Shown here in pieces: positions 8,688-16,692 of a stretch of DNA of 64,000 nucleotides. The first letter of the stretch is position 1, and every line of letters starts with the position of its first letter. A program made the translations under genes and the position numbers. The notes under the pieces were generated by a model. That model had not been told where the DNA came from. It searched no databases and saw only the letters and a list, made by a program, of their open reading frames with translations. Origin of the DNA: CAWEDP01 sp963807925 (GTDB lineage: Bacteria > Acidobacteriota > Vicinamibacteria > Vicinamibacterales > CAVVIG01); NCBI GenBank assembly GCA_963807925.1, contig CAWEDP010000002.1, positions 620,001 through 684,000 on the forward strand, given 5' to 3'.

Positions 8688-8837
8688 GTGCCGCGGCGGC
8701 GTACGCTGATCCTCACGACGCCGCGGCTCCGGCGGCTCGCGCTCCGCGCCGTGCGAGTGTGGCTTGGAGCCGGCGTACCCGTGTACCTCGCGAAGGAAAT
8801 CGGGCGGGCGTGGGTGCAGTCGGGCCGGGCCGCCTGA
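8688..8837 (+). CDS. possible small basic protein (49 aa)
   Basis: A short GTG-initiated frame between the YtxH gene and the YihY gene. The translation is Arg/Leu-rich with a hydrophobic middle (RVWLGAGVPVYLAKEIG) and ends at TGA 8835-8837, 12 nt before the next gene. The 219-bp gap (8631-8849) holds nothing else convincing; an alternative frame from GTG 8636 encodes an Ala-rich peptide that looks random. No Shine-Dalgarno is evident. This is a weak prediction. Confidence 0.3.
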   Translation: MPRRRTLILTTPRLRRLALRAVRVWLGAGVPVYLAKEIGRAWVQSGRAA

Positions 8838-8849
8838 CATAGTGGCCAG

Positions 8850-9755
8850 GTGACGGCTGTCCGCGCATGGGGACGGGGCGCGGCCGATCTCGCCCGGCTC
8901 ACCGCGACTTCGTTCTGGCGGGGCGTCGTCGGGTTCTACAACAGCGACAATCTCACCTACGCCGCCTCGGTAGCGTACTACGGTCTGCTCTCGCTTTTTC
9001 CGGTGATGCTGCTCGGCTTCGCGGTGCTCGGCAGCGCGACCGCCAGCGCCGACAACCGCAACGCCGTCCTCGAATTCATCCTGCAGTATTTCCCCGCCCA
9101 GTTCGACTTCATCACTCGACAGCTCGACGAGTTCCGCACCAACGCCGTGTCGTTCGGAGTGGTCGGCACGATCGCGCTCGTGTGGGGCGCGGTGGGTGTG
9201 TTTGGCGCCATCAGCACGGCGGTGAACTACGCGTGGGGCGTCGAGAAGCAGCGAAGCTTCTGGAAGCACAAGCTCTACTCGTTCCTCATGCTGGCGGTCG
9301 CCGAGCTGGTCATGCTGCTTGCGCTCGTCCTCGTCAGTGCCGGCGAGGTCGTCAGCGCGTCGTGGTTCGCCAGCGTCCTGCTGCGATTCCCGGGCCTGCT
9401 GGTGCTGCGCAGCTTCACCATCCGCTACGCGACCACGCTGCTGTTCATTCTGGTGGTGGGGCTGATCTTCTACTTCGTGCCGAACGCCGACGTGCGGTTC
9501 AGGGACGTGTGGATCGGTGCGCTGGTGACCGGGCTGCTGTGGAAGGGGGCGCTCGAGGGCTTCTCGTGGTACATCCGCGACATGTCGCGGTTTACGCGGG
9601 TGAACGGATCGATTGCGGCCGTGATCGTCTTCCTGGTGTGGGTCTACGTGCAGGCGGTCATCCTGCTGTACGGCGTCGAGTTCACCGCCGCCTATGCGCG
9701 TCTGCGCCGCGGCCGCCCGGAGGAACTGCCGGCGGCTCCGGCGCCGCGCACCTGA
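8850..9755 (+). CDS. YihY/BrkB (virulence factor BrkB) family inner-membrane protein
   Basis: 301 residues with about six membrane segments. The YihY family pattern is clear: FWRGVVGFYNSDNLTYAASVAYYGLLSLFPV near residues 23-53 (conserved aromatic and Ala-Ser residues around the first membrane helix), YRF-like TIRYATTLLF around 190 and FSWYIRDMSRFTRVNGSIAA near 248. The molecular function of this family is not established (it was once mis-assigned as RNase BN). Starts at GTG 8850 with CCAGG just upstream; transcribed in the same direction as the YtxH group but with a 219-bp gap. Confidence 0.9.
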   Translation: MTAVRAWGRGAADLARLTATSFWRGVVGFYNSDNLTYAASVAYYGLLSLFPVMLLGFAVLGSATASADNRNAVLEFILQYFPAQFDFITRQLDEFRTNAVSFGVVGTIALVWGAVGVFGAISTAVNYAWGVEKQRSFWKHKLYSFLMLAVAELVMLLALVLVSAGEVVSASWFASVLLRFPGLLVLRSFTIRYATTLLFILVVGLIFYFVPNADVRFRDVWIGALVTGLLWKGALEGFSWYIRDMSRFTRVNGSIAAVIVFLVWVYVQAVILLYGVEFTAAYARLRRGRPEELPAAPAPRT

Positions 9756-9775
9756 CCAGCCACGGCTCGTCGAGG

Positions 9776-9806
9776 TTGCCGGGCGCTGCGAGTGTTGCGG
9801 TATGAT
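9776..9806 (+). promoter_or_regulatory. possible promoter for the 9853 gene group
   Basis: TTGCCG (9776-9781) and TATGAT (9801-9806) spaced by 19 bp, with TGCGG just upstream of the -10. The spacing is longer than ideal. It would give a leader of about 40 nt containing GAGGG in front of the ATG at 9853. Confidence 0.3.
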
Positions 9807-9852
9807 GCGGGCGTTCGTCGGGCGAACGGGACGCGCCGATCTGAGGGTTCAC

Positions 9853-10353
9853 ATGCACACGTATGCACAGCGGTTGGGCGCCGTCTTCCTCGCGCTCGCA
9901 TGGTCGGCGGCGGCGCCCCGGCTCATCGTCGCGCAGGCGAAGGACGATCCGCTCATCGGCCGGTGGGTGCTGGATCGTGCCAGGTCGGAGTTCAGCGGCA
10001 ACGTTCCCGAGAAGCGCGTCACGATCTTCGAGCTGGCGCCGGACGGCGCGCTCAAGCACGTCACCGAGACGATCGTCGCCAACGGCAGTACCGATCGCGT
10101 CGAGTACGCCGCGAAATACGACGGCAAGGAAGTGCCGATCACGAACTCGTTCCTGTGGACCGTCTCGGTCAAACGGATCGACGCGCGGACCTCCGAGCGC
10201 AGCGGGAAGGTGATGGGCGAGGTCGTCGAGACCTCGAAGCGCACCGTCTCGCCCGACGGGCAGACGCTCACCATCGTGACCACCGGCGTGAACAACGGCA
10301 ACGAGTACAGCAGCACGCAGGTGTTCACCCGCGAGAAGACCGGCTCCAGGTAG
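9853..10353 (+). CDS. secreted protein of unknown function
   Basis: 166 residues with a signal peptide (positively charged start, hydrophobic core about 8-24, cleavage near VAQA-K). The mature part resembles a small beta-rich domain: PLIGRWVLDRARSEF at its start, repeated short strands such as HVTETIVA and RVEYAAKYDG, and TLTIVTTGVNNG near the end. Short secreted proteins of this design are common in acidobacteria and have no assigned function. GAGGG precedes the ATG by 6 nt. The following alpha/beta hydrolase begins 15 nt downstream, so the two may be co-expressed. Confidence 0.7.
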   Translation: MHTYAQRLGAVFLALAWSAAAPRLIVAQAKDDPLIGRWVLDRARSEFSGNVPEKRVTIFELAPDGALKHVTETIVANGSTDRVEYAAKYDGKEVPITNSFLWTVSVKRIDARTSERSGKVMGEVVETSKRTVSPDGQTLTIVTTGVNNGNEYSSTQVFTREKTGSR

Positions 10354-10368
10354 GACGATCCAACCGGC

Positions 10369-11301
10369 GTGAAGCGTCCAGTCGTCAAGCTCGCCCTCGC
10401 CCTGGCCATCGTCGTGGCCGCCGGCAGCGGTCTGTATGTCGCCGCGGATCCCGAGCGGCGCGACATCGACGCGTCGGTCCGCGCGTCGGCGCCCGGTCAG
10501 TTCGTCCGGCTGTCGGACGGCTACACGCACTACGAGATCGCGGGCCCGCCGGGCGACCGACTCGTCGTGCTGGCCGCCGGCGTGAGCGTGCCGTACTACA
10601 TCTGGGATCCCACCTTCGCCGCGCTCGTGCAGGCCGGTTTTCGCGTGCTGCGGTACGACTATTACGGCCGGGGCTATTCGGATCGGCCGCCCATCGTCTA
10701 TTCCCAGGCGCTCTACGTGCGCCAGCTCGCCGAGCTCCTCGACGCGCTGCACATCACAGAGGCCATCGATCTCGCGGGCTTGTCGTACGGCGGATCGGTG
10801 GTCACCTCGTTTGCCGACCGCTATCCCGATCGCGTGCGAACGCTGATCTACGTGGACCCCTCGTTCTGGTCTCCATACTCGACCTCCCTCGTCGACAGCC
10901 TGACGCCCGTGTGGGACTATTTCACGGCGGTGTTCGAGGAGCGGTGGTGGGCCGACGCGCAGCTCGACGACTTCGTGCATCCTGAGCGATTCCCCGACTG
11001 GGCGGACCGCTACAAGGTGCAGCTGCAGTATCGCGGCTTCCGGTGGGCGCAGCACTCGACCAGCGTCGCCAACGCGAGCGTCGATCAGGCCCCGGAGCTC
11101 AAGCGGGTCGGCCGGCATCCGCGCCCGGTGATCGCGTTCTGGGGCAAGGACGATCAGTCGGTCCCCTTCGAGTTCAGCGCGGCGCTGCTCCAGGCCATGC
11201 CTCACGCCAGGCTCGTGCCGGTTGACGACGCCGGGCACCTCCCGCACCTCGAACGGCCCGAGGTCGTGCAGCCGGCCTTGATTGCGTTCCTGAAGCGATG
11301 A
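10369..11301 (+). CDS. alpha/beta hydrolase, membrane-anchored or secreted
   Basis: 310 residues starting at GTG. An N-terminal hydrophobic segment (about 6-26) suggests export or anchoring. The fold is marked by RYDYYGRGYSDRP (about 95-107), the nucleophile elbow GLSYGG with Ser139, an acidic residue in WGKDDQSVP and the catalytic His in DDAGHLPHLERP. This is the canonical Ser-Asp-His layout of the family; the substrate cannot be inferred. Its last four bases overlap the start of the next gene (ATGA), so the two are probably translationally coupled. Confidence 0.85.
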   Translation: MKRPVVKLALALAIVVAAGSGLYVAADPERRDIDASVRASAPGQFVRLSDGYTHYEIAGPPGDRLVVLAAGVSVPYYIWDPTFAALVQAGFRVLRYDYYGRGYSDRPPIVYSQALYVRQLAELLDALHITEAIDLAGLSYGGSVVTSFADRYPDRVRTLIYVDPSFWSPYSTSLVDSLTPVWDYFTAVFEERWWADAQLDDFVHPERFPDWADRYKVQLQYRGFRWAQHSTSVANASVDQAPELKRVGRHPRPVIAFWGKDDQSVPFEFSAALLQAMPHARLVPVDDAGHLPHLERPEVVQPALIAFLKR

Positions 11302-12410
11302 CCGACGACACGGCCGAGACGCGCACGCCTGCGGGCATCAGGCGGCATCCGATCCGATGGGGCGTCCTGCCGGCGCTCGCGATGCTCGTGCTCGCCAGCG
11401 CGTGGGCCGCCCCGGCCGGCGTCGGGGCGGCGCCCGACGCGATTCCCTCCCGGCTGAGCGATGGCGAATTCTGGACGCTCATCGACGAGGTCTCCGAGCC
11501 GAACGGCAGCTTCCGATCGGACAACCTGCTGTCGAACGAGCTGCAGTATCAGCACGTGATCGGCCGCCTGCGGCTGACGGCGAAGCCGGGCCGCGCCTAC
11601 CTGGGCGTCGGGCCGGAACAGAACTTCACCTACATAGTCGCGCTCCGGCCGTCGATTGCGTTCATCGTCGACGTCCGCCGCGGCAACCTGGATCTGCACC
11701 TGTTGTACAAGGCGATCTTCGAGCTCGCGCGCGATCGGGCCGACTTCGTCTCGCTGCTGTTTTCGCGGCCGCGGCCGCAGGGCCTGGCCGCACGGGCCAC
11801 GCCGCGCGAGTTGTTCGAGGCGTACGAGCGCGTCGCCGCCAACGAGCCGCTCTATGTCGAGACGATGGCCCGCGTGCGCGATCGCCTCTTCACGGCGCAT
11901 CGATTCGAGCTCACCGACGACGACCTGCGCGGCATGGAATACGTGTTCCGCGCGTTCTTCCTGTACGGCACTGGCATCCGCTATTCGCCGTTCGGCCTGG
12001 GCGGCGGCACCGTCCAGCCGACCTACGCCGCCCTGATGGCGGCGACCGACGAGCGCGGCGAGGCCCTCGGGTTCCTGTCCTCGGAGGAGCGCTTCGCGTA
12101 CGTGAAGGACCTGGAATCCCGCAACCTGATCGTGCCGGTCGTCGGCAACTTCGCGGGCCCCAAGGCGCTGGCCGGGCTCGGCGCTTATCTGAAGCGGAAC
12201 GGCGCGATGGTGTCGGCCTTCTACCTGTCGAACGTCGAGGAGTATCTCCGGCGCGACGGCTTGTGGCAGGACTTCTGCGCGAACGTGTCGGCGCTCCCGG
12301 CCGACGCGACCAGCACGTTCATCCGATCGCGACGCGCCGCCTCGGGCGACGCGCTCGACGGTCTGCAGTCCGAGGTCGGCCCGTTCTCCGAGATTACGAA
12401 CTGCCGGTAG
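11298..12410 (+). CDS. LIC_10091-like secreted/membrane protein
   Basis: 370 residues with an N-terminal hydrophobic segment (about 22-45) after a short charged region. The motif series LSDGEFWTLIDEVSEPNGSFRSDN, then YLGVGPEQNFTYI, then FIVDVRRGN and, later, VVGNFAGPKAL resembles a family found next to diverse enzymes and named after the Leptospira protein LIC_10091; the arrangement resembles a Rossmann-type fold, but no function is established. Its start overlaps the stop of the hydrolase gene. It converges with the DUF4159 gene 19 bp away. Confidence 0.7.
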   Translation: MTDDTAETRTPAGIRRHPIRWGVLPALAMLVLASAWAAPAGVGAAPDAIPSRLSDGEFWTLIDEVSEPNGSFRSDNLLSNELQYQHVIGRLRLTAKPGRAYLGVGPEQNFTYIVALRPSIAFIVDVRRGNLDLHLLYKAIFELARDRADFVSLLFSRPRPQGLAARATPRELFEAYERVAANEPLYVETMARVRDRLFTAHRFELTDDDLRGMEYVFRAFFLYGTGIRYSPFGLGGGTVQPTYAALMAATDERGEALGFLSSEERFAYVKDLESRNLIVPVVGNFAGPKALAGLGAYLKRNGAMVSAFYLSNVEEYLRRDGLWQDFCANVSALPADATSTFIRSRRAASGDALDGLQSEVGPFSEITNCR

Positions 12411-12429
12411 CCGCCGGGTGAGGGGTCCT

Positions 12430-13257
12430 TCAGTGCGTCATCGCGTACAGCAGCGCGTTGACGCCGAACGCGTACCCGACGCCGGCGAAGCGATCGAAGT
12501 ACGCGCGATTGTCGCCCTCCCGCTCGAACGCATCGCCAAAATCGGTGTTGTGCGTGATGAGCACCATCAGGTTGCCGTGCCCGTCGAAGATGCCGCGCGC
12601 GTGCGGCTCCCGGCTGTCCTGGCGCTCGGAGGTCTGACCGCCGCTGCCGAACCAGAAGTTGATGGACGGAATCTGCGGCACCTCGCGAACCTGGTACAGC
12701 ATGTGGAAGATCTCGTGGGAGAGCCTGATGTCGACGATCTGGTACTCGGGGAGCGCCTTGGCGATCTCGTGCTGCCAGACGCTCCACGCGTATTCGCCCC
12801 AGAAGTCGTCGGCCCAGAGGAAGCCGCCCCTGAGCAGGTACTCGCGCAGCCTGGCGGCCTCCTGATCGTCGAGGTACAGCGCTCCCACTTCCGTCATCAT
12901 CACGAACGGACACTTGAACAGCGCGGCGTCGGCGAGCTGGAAGACGAGGTGCTGGTAGTCGCCGTGCGAATCGCGGCTGACGCTCGTCGCGGTCAGCTCC
13001 GACAGGCGGTACATCAGGTTGATGTCGGCTCGCGGGTAGTCCACCGACCACCCGCCGCCGTCGCCGTTGGGATTCTGGCGGAACATGATCCGGCAGAACT
13101 GGAACGCGCCGTCGTACGGCGGGTTGGCGGGCGGACGGAAGAAGCCGCCACCGAACCGGCGCCCGCGCTGGGCCGCGGCTGTGGCCGCGAGGCAGAGCGC
13201 GAGCGTCAGGGCGACCCACGTTCTCGTTCGACGACCCGGCCGGGACAGACGGCGCAC
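12430..13257 (-). CDS. secreted DUF4159 domain protein (copy 1)
   Basis: 275 residues: signal peptide with cleavage near ATAAAQ, a short Arg/Gly/Phe linker (RGRRFGGGFF), then a DUF4159 domain. Conserved blocks include WSVDYPRADINLMYRLSELT, KCPFVMMTEVG, REYLLRGGFLWADDFWGE, LSHEIFHMLYQV and a tail FGVNALLYAMTH. The family is structurally related to class I glutamine-amidotransferase-like folds, but its role is unknown. The neighbouring gene at 13349 is a closely similar copy of equal length, so this is a tandem duplication. No Shine-Dalgarno-type promoter between the copies is obvious. Confidence 0.85.
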   Translation of the reverse strand: MRRLSRPGRRTRTWVALTLALCLAATAAAQRGRRFGGGFFRPPANPPYDGAFQFCRIMFRQNPNGDGGGWSVDYPRADINLMYRLSELTATSVSRDSHGDYQHLVFQLADAALFKCPFVMMTEVGALYLDDQEAARLREYLLRGGFLWADDFWGEYAWSVWQHEIAKALPEYQIVDIRLSHEIFHMLYQVREVPQIPSINFWFGSGGQTSERQDSREPHARGIFDGHGNLMVLITHNTDFGDAFEREGDNRAYFDRFAGVGYAFGVNALLYAMTH

Positions 13258-13307
13258 GACGCGCCAGTCTAACCCAAATCATCCGGCCGCCCGCCGCGAC
13301 CGCCACG

Positions 13308-13342
13308 GGCGGTCCGCCGATCTCGCGAATCGGCGGACCGCC
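13308..13342 (-). terminator. perfect 14-bp stem hairpin between the two DUF4159 genes
   Basis: A perfect 14-bp inverted repeat (13308-13321 and 13329-13342) with a 7-base loop CTCGCGA lies 7 bp beyond the stop codon of the upstream (minus strand) DUF4159 gene. There is no T-run, so it is not a classical intrinsic terminator; it could end transcription of copy 2 or protect its 3' end before copy 1. Confidence 0.55.
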
Positions 13343-13348
13343 GCTCGC

Positions 13349-14176
13349 TCAGTGCGTCATCGCGTACAGGAGCGCGTTGATGCCGAAGGCGTAGCCGACG
13401 CCGGCGAACTTGTCGAAGAACTCGCGGTTGTCGCCCTCGCGCTCGAAGGCGTCTCCGAAATCGGTGTTGTGCGTGCTCAGCACCATCAGGCGGCCGTGAT
13501 CGTCGAAGATGCCGCGGGCGTGCGGCTCGCGGCTCTCGGCGCCGCGCTCGGAGGTCTGGCCCGTGCGGAACCAGAAGCCGATCGACGCGATCTGCGGGAC
13601 CTGGTTCACCTGGTAGAGCATGTGGAAGAGCTCGTGCGTCAGCGGGATGTCGATGTTCGGGTACTGGCTCGGCGGCAGCGCCTTGCCGACCTGTTCGGCC
13701 CAGTTCGCCCAGGCGCGCTCGCCCCAGAAGTCGTCGGCCCACAGAAACCCCCCGCGCAGCAGGTAGTCGCGCAGACGCCCCGCTTCCTCGTCGTCGAAGA
13801 ACGAGCCGCCAGGCTCGGTCATCATCACGAACGGACACCGGTACAGCTCGGGATCGGTGAGCTGGAAGACGGTGTGGTTGTAGTTGCCGTGGGCGTCGCG
13901 ACTGACGCTGGTGGCGGTCAGCTCGGACAGCCGGTACGAGAGGTTGATGTCGGCGCGGGGATAGTCGACCGACCAGCCGTCGCCATCACCGGACGGGTTC
14001 TGCCGGAACATGATCCGGCAGAAGCGGAACGCGCCGTCGTAGGGCGCGTTGGGCTCGAGCCGGATGAATCGGCCGCCGCCGAACCCGCCCCGGCGCTGCG
14101 CCGCCGCGCCCGCCGCACAGGTCACGGCAATCGCAAGCGCCACGACGAGCGGCCGGTACCGGCGGAGGCGCGTCAC
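13349..14176 (-). CDS. secreted DUF4159 domain protein (copy 2)
   Basis: 275 residues, same layout as its neighbour: signal peptide (cleavage near AGAAAQ), RRGGFGGGRF linker and DUF4159 blocks (WSVDYPRADINLSYRLSELT, CPFVMMTEPG, LLRGGFLWADDFWGERAW, LTHELFHMLYQV, GINALLYAMTH). The main differences lie around the middle (EYAWSVWQHEIAK in copy 1 versus ERAWANWAEQVGK here). It starts at GTG 14176 within a 4-bp GTGA overlap with the preceding gene, so it is translationally coupled to that membrane-anchored protein. Confidence 0.85.
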   Translation of the reverse strand: MTRLRRYRPLVVALAIAVTCAAGAAAQRRGGFGGGRFIRLEPNAPYDGAFRFCRIMFRQNPSGDGDGWSVDYPRADINLSYRLSELTATSVSRDAHGNYNHTVFQLTDPELYRCPFVMMTEPGGSFFDDEEAGRLRDYLLRGGFLWADDFWGERAWANWAEQVGKALPPSQYPNIDIPLTHELFHMLYQVNQVPQIASIGFWFRTGQTSERGAESREPHARGIFDDHGRLMVLSTHNTDFGDAFEREGDNREFFDKFAGVGYAFGINALLYAMTH

Positions 14177-14676
14177 TGTGTCTTCTTTCCGAAATCGCGC
14201 TCGGCGACCATCTGGCCGTCCTTGAACCGGATGAGGTGCTTGATGTTCATCCCGGGGTTGATGAAGATGCCGGCGGCCTGCGTCTTCATGGAGGCATCGA
14301 ACTCGGTCGTCGGCGGCTCGCGCGGCACCGGCACGTCGTCGGGCCAGACCATCACGCTGATTTGTCCGGACGCCCCGGCCTGGACGTCGCGCGCCGAAAG
14401 CTGCTCGGCGACCTTCATCAGGTACTGGTCGTCGGCGGTCCGGCTCCTCGGGACCGACACAGTGAACATCGGGCCGCTGCGCCCGACCTCGGTGAATGCG
14501 GGCGGTCCGGATCCGGCGCTCCCACCGAGGCGGGACGACCGCACGAGGATGCCGACCGCCACGCCGGCGACGACGACCACGAGGGCCATCTGCCATAGCC
14601 GCGCCCGGCGCGACAGCGCGGCGGCCGGGGCGCCACGCGGAGGATCGCTGCGGTCGCGGCGGCCTTGTTTTCCCAT
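14173..14676 (-). CDS. membrane-anchored protein of unknown function, coupled to DUF4159 copy 2
   Basis: 167 residues: a basic N-terminus (about 1-27), one membrane helix (about 28-46) and an extracytoplasmic part with VSVPRSRTADDQYLMKVAEQLS and a C-terminal FINPGMNIKHLIRFKDGQMVAERDFGKK block. A single-pass topology is likely. It overlaps the DUF4159 gene by 4 bp and is first in that transcription unit. I do not recognise the family. Confidence 0.6.
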   Translation of the reverse strand: MGKQGRRDRSDPPRGAPAAALSRRARLWQMALVVVVAGVAVGILVRSSRLGGSAGSGPPAFTEVGRSGPMFTVSVPRSRTADDQYLMKVAEQLSARDVQAGASGQISVMVWPDDVPVPREPPTTEFDASMKTQAAGIFINPGMNIKHLIRFKDGQMVAERDFGKKTQ

Positions 14677-14698
14677 TACGGCACACCCTCAGATCGCC

Positions 14699-14706
14699 TA
14701 TTGTAT
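14699..14706. promoter_or_regulatory. shared, near-symmetric -10 element between divergent genes
   Basis: TATTGTAT reads as TACAAT on the minus strand (14705-14700, toward the gene starting at 14676) and TATTGT on the plus strand (14699-14704, toward the ATG at 14724). The minus-strand box is the better match. One AT-rich core in a 47-bp gap would thus serve both directions. Confidence 0.4.
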
Positions 14707-14723
14707 GCGCGGGAGAGGATGCG

Positions 14724-16190
14724 ATGAAGAAGAGCCTCGGGACGTTGGTCGTGGTCGCGTGCGCCGTGGCCTGTGCGCAACAGCCGCCGGAGCGCCGGGC
14801 CATCGAGGATTCCGCGGCCGCGCTCGGCGGCCGCGATCATCTGCTGGCCGTCAAGACGATCGTGCTGCAGGGCGAAGGTGAAGCGCCCAACGTCGGGCAG
14901 AACACGATGCCTGACGGCGAGCTGCCGGTGTGGAAGGTCACCGAGTACACGCGGGAGATCGACCTCGTGCACGGCCGCACGCGCGTGAAGCAGCTGCGCA
15001 CGGCGCGCTTCCTGTTCGCCGGCGCCACGACCCAGCGGCAGACGCAGGGGCTGGACGGCGACGTGGCGTACAACGTCGGCGCGAACGGCAAGGCCGCGCG
15101 CGCCGGCGATGCCGCGGCCCGGGATCGACGGATGGAGTTGCTCCATCACCCGATCGCGGTCGTCCGCGCGGCGCTGGAGGCGGGCGCGATCGTGAGCAAC
15201 CTGCGCCAGCAGGGCGGCGAGCAGGTCGTGGATCTCAAGACGGCGCAGGGCGATCAGTTGACCCTGGCGATCGACGCGTCGACGCACCTGCCCTCGCGCG
15301 TCACGTCGATGAGCGACAACCCCAACATGGGCGACGTCGCCATCGCGACGTCCTTCTCCGATTACGAGGACGTCGGCGGCCTGAAGCTGCCGCGCCGCCT
15401 GACCACGAACATCGACAAGTACCCGCAGTTCGATCTGCGCGTGTCGAAGAACGCCGTCGATGCGCCCGCGGCGGATCTCGAGGCGCCGGCCGACGTGAAG
15501 GCGGCACCCGCCCCGGCGCCGCCAGCGGTCGTGGTCACGGCCGAGCCGGTCGCGAAGGGCATCTGGTGGCTCGCCGGCTCGGGAAACCATCGCAGCGTGG
15601 TGTTCGAGTTCGACGATCACCTCGTCCTCTTCGAGGTGCCGCTGAACGAGGCGCGGTCCAAGGCGGTCATCGACAAGGCCCGGACGCTCAGTCCGAAGCC
15701 GCTGACCCACGCGATCGTGTCGCACCACCACTTCGATCACTCGGGCGGGCTGCGCGTCGCCGTGGCGGAAGGCCTCACCATCGTCACCTACCGCGGCAAC
15801 GAGGCGTTCTTCACCGATCTTCTCGCGCGAAAGCACACGCTGGTGCCCGACGAGCTCGAGCGGCACCCGGTGCCGGCGAAGTTCGAGTGGGTGGACGACG
15901 AGATGACGCTGAAGGACAAGTCGATGGAGGTGCGGCTGTACCATCTCCTCGACAACCCGCGCGAAGGGACGAACCTGTTCGCCTACGTCCCGCGCGATCG
16001 GATTCTGGTGCAGGCCGATCTGTACGATTCCACCTGGCAGCAGCACCCCTGGGGCGACAACGTGCTGCAGAACATCGAGCGACGCAAGCTCAAGGTGGAC
16101 AAGGACGTGCCGATCCACGGCGAGATCGAGCCGTTCGACGTCATGGTGAAGACGATCAAGGCCAGGCCGGCGATCCCCGCTGCCAATTGA
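14724..16190 (+). CDS. secreted metallo-beta-lactamase-fold hydrolase
   Basis: 488 residues with a signal peptide; VACAVAC may be a weak lipobox. The N-terminal half (about 25-280) is a beta-rich region like those of outer-membrane or periplasmic carriers (TSFSDYEDVGGLKLPRRL), and the C-terminal half (about 280-488) is an MBL fold with the zinc motif HHHFDHSGG and the later IHGEIEPFD. The end histidine and acidic ligands are consistent with a zinc hydrolase, though the usual second-half motifs are divergent. Starts at ATG 14724 behind GGAGAGG. Confidence 0.82.
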   Translation: MKKSLGTLVVVACAVACAQQPPERRAIEDSAAALGGRDHLLAVKTIVLQGEGEAPNVGQNTMPDGELPVWKVTEYTREIDLVHGRTRVKQLRTARFLFAGATTQRQTQGLDGDVAYNVGANGKAARAGDAAARDRRMELLHHPIAVVRAALEAGAIVSNLRQQGGEQVVDLKTAQGDQLTLAIDASTHLPSRVTSMSDNPNMGDVAIATSFSDYEDVGGLKLPRRLTTNIDKYPQFDLRVSKNAVDAPAADLEAPADVKAAPAPAPPAVVVTAEPVAKGIWWLAGSGNHRSVVFEFDDHLVLFEVPLNEARSKAVIDKARTLSPKPLTHAIVSHHHFDHSGGLRVAVAEGLTIVTYRGNEAFFTDLLARKHTLVPDELERHPVPAKFEWVDDEMTLKDKSMEVRLYHLLDNPREGTNLFAYVPRDRILVQADLYDSTWQQHPWGDNVLQNIERRKLKVDKDVPIHGEIEPFDVMVKTIKARPAIPAAN

Positions 16191-16241
16191 GCGGCAGCCG
16201 CGCCCGGCTGGCGGCGGCCGCGCCCGGCGGGCGTCCCGGGA

Positions 16242-16502
16242 TCAGTGCGACTCGTGATCCAGGTGTTCCTTGAGCGCGTGCTGGTATTCCTCGTGCTGCT
16301 CGGCTTTGTGCTTGGGCAGCCGTTTCTTGCGCTCGCGGCGCACGAGCTCGCGATTGTGGGCGTCTGACGTCATCATGAATGTCGAGAGCAGGCGCTCGAG
16401 ATCCTGACCGTGGCACTGCGGGCATTCGGGCGTACTGCCAGTCCGCACCAGCGCCTCGAACTCGCGTCCGCACGAGCGGCACTCGAAATCGTAGAGGGGC
16501 AT
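16242..16502 (-). CDS. FmdB-family zinc ribbon protein
   Basis: 86 residues. The N-terminus MPLYDFECRSCGREFEALV with a second pair CPQCHG is the FmdB zinc ribbon (four Cys at about 8, 11, 28 and 31). A long charged, His/Lys/Glu-rich helical tail (about 45-86) follows, longer than in the minimal family members. These proteins are called putative regulators, but direct evidence is thin. It converges with the MBL gene (51 bp apart) and diverges from the TldD gene. Confidence 0.88.
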   Translation of the reverse strand: MPLYDFECRSCGREFEALVRTGSTPECPQCHGQDLERLLSTFMMTSDAHNRELVRRERKKRLPKHKAEQHEEYQHALKEHLDHESH

Positions 16503-16677
16503 GTCATCACCTGGCAGAGCAGGGCGCTGGATCCCAGCCGCCCTCGTCCGCCTGCCTTCGGAAGTGCGTGCTCGGGATGACCTGCGCGCTCGCGGGCGCC
16601 GCGGACAGGCCGGCCACGCATCCCAGCAGAAAAAGCCTCGGCCTGGGAGTCTGCATCGCGGTTCAACTCTATCACCG

Positions 16678-16683
16678 TATAAT
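16678..16683 (+). promoter_or_regulatory. consensus -10 box (TATAAT) of the TldD/TldE-like operon
   Basis: A perfect TATAAT whose last base is 9 nt before the ATG at 16693, with no Shine-Dalgarno in between; the transcript would have a leader of only about 1-3 nt. No good -35 hexamer is seen 16-18 bp upstream. The 190-bp gap from 16503 otherwise looks non-coding. Confidence 0.55.
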
Positions 16684-16692
16684 CCGATTGTT

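Noticed and set aside
8636..8837. A fourth GTAC-linked frameshift joining two small frames at about 8700
   Set aside because: The GTAC there is not in the codon phase seen in the other three cases, and there is no conserved family to show that either frame is real.
8636..8842. 68-residue frame MTTASART... before the YihY gene
   Set aside because: Ala/Arg-rich composition resembles random translation in GC-rich DNA, and no ribosome site or family motif is seen.
16191..16241. GC-rich direct repeats between the MBL-fold and FmdB genes as a regulatory element
   Set aside because: Short (12 bp), low-complexity and not distinguishable from base composition bias.
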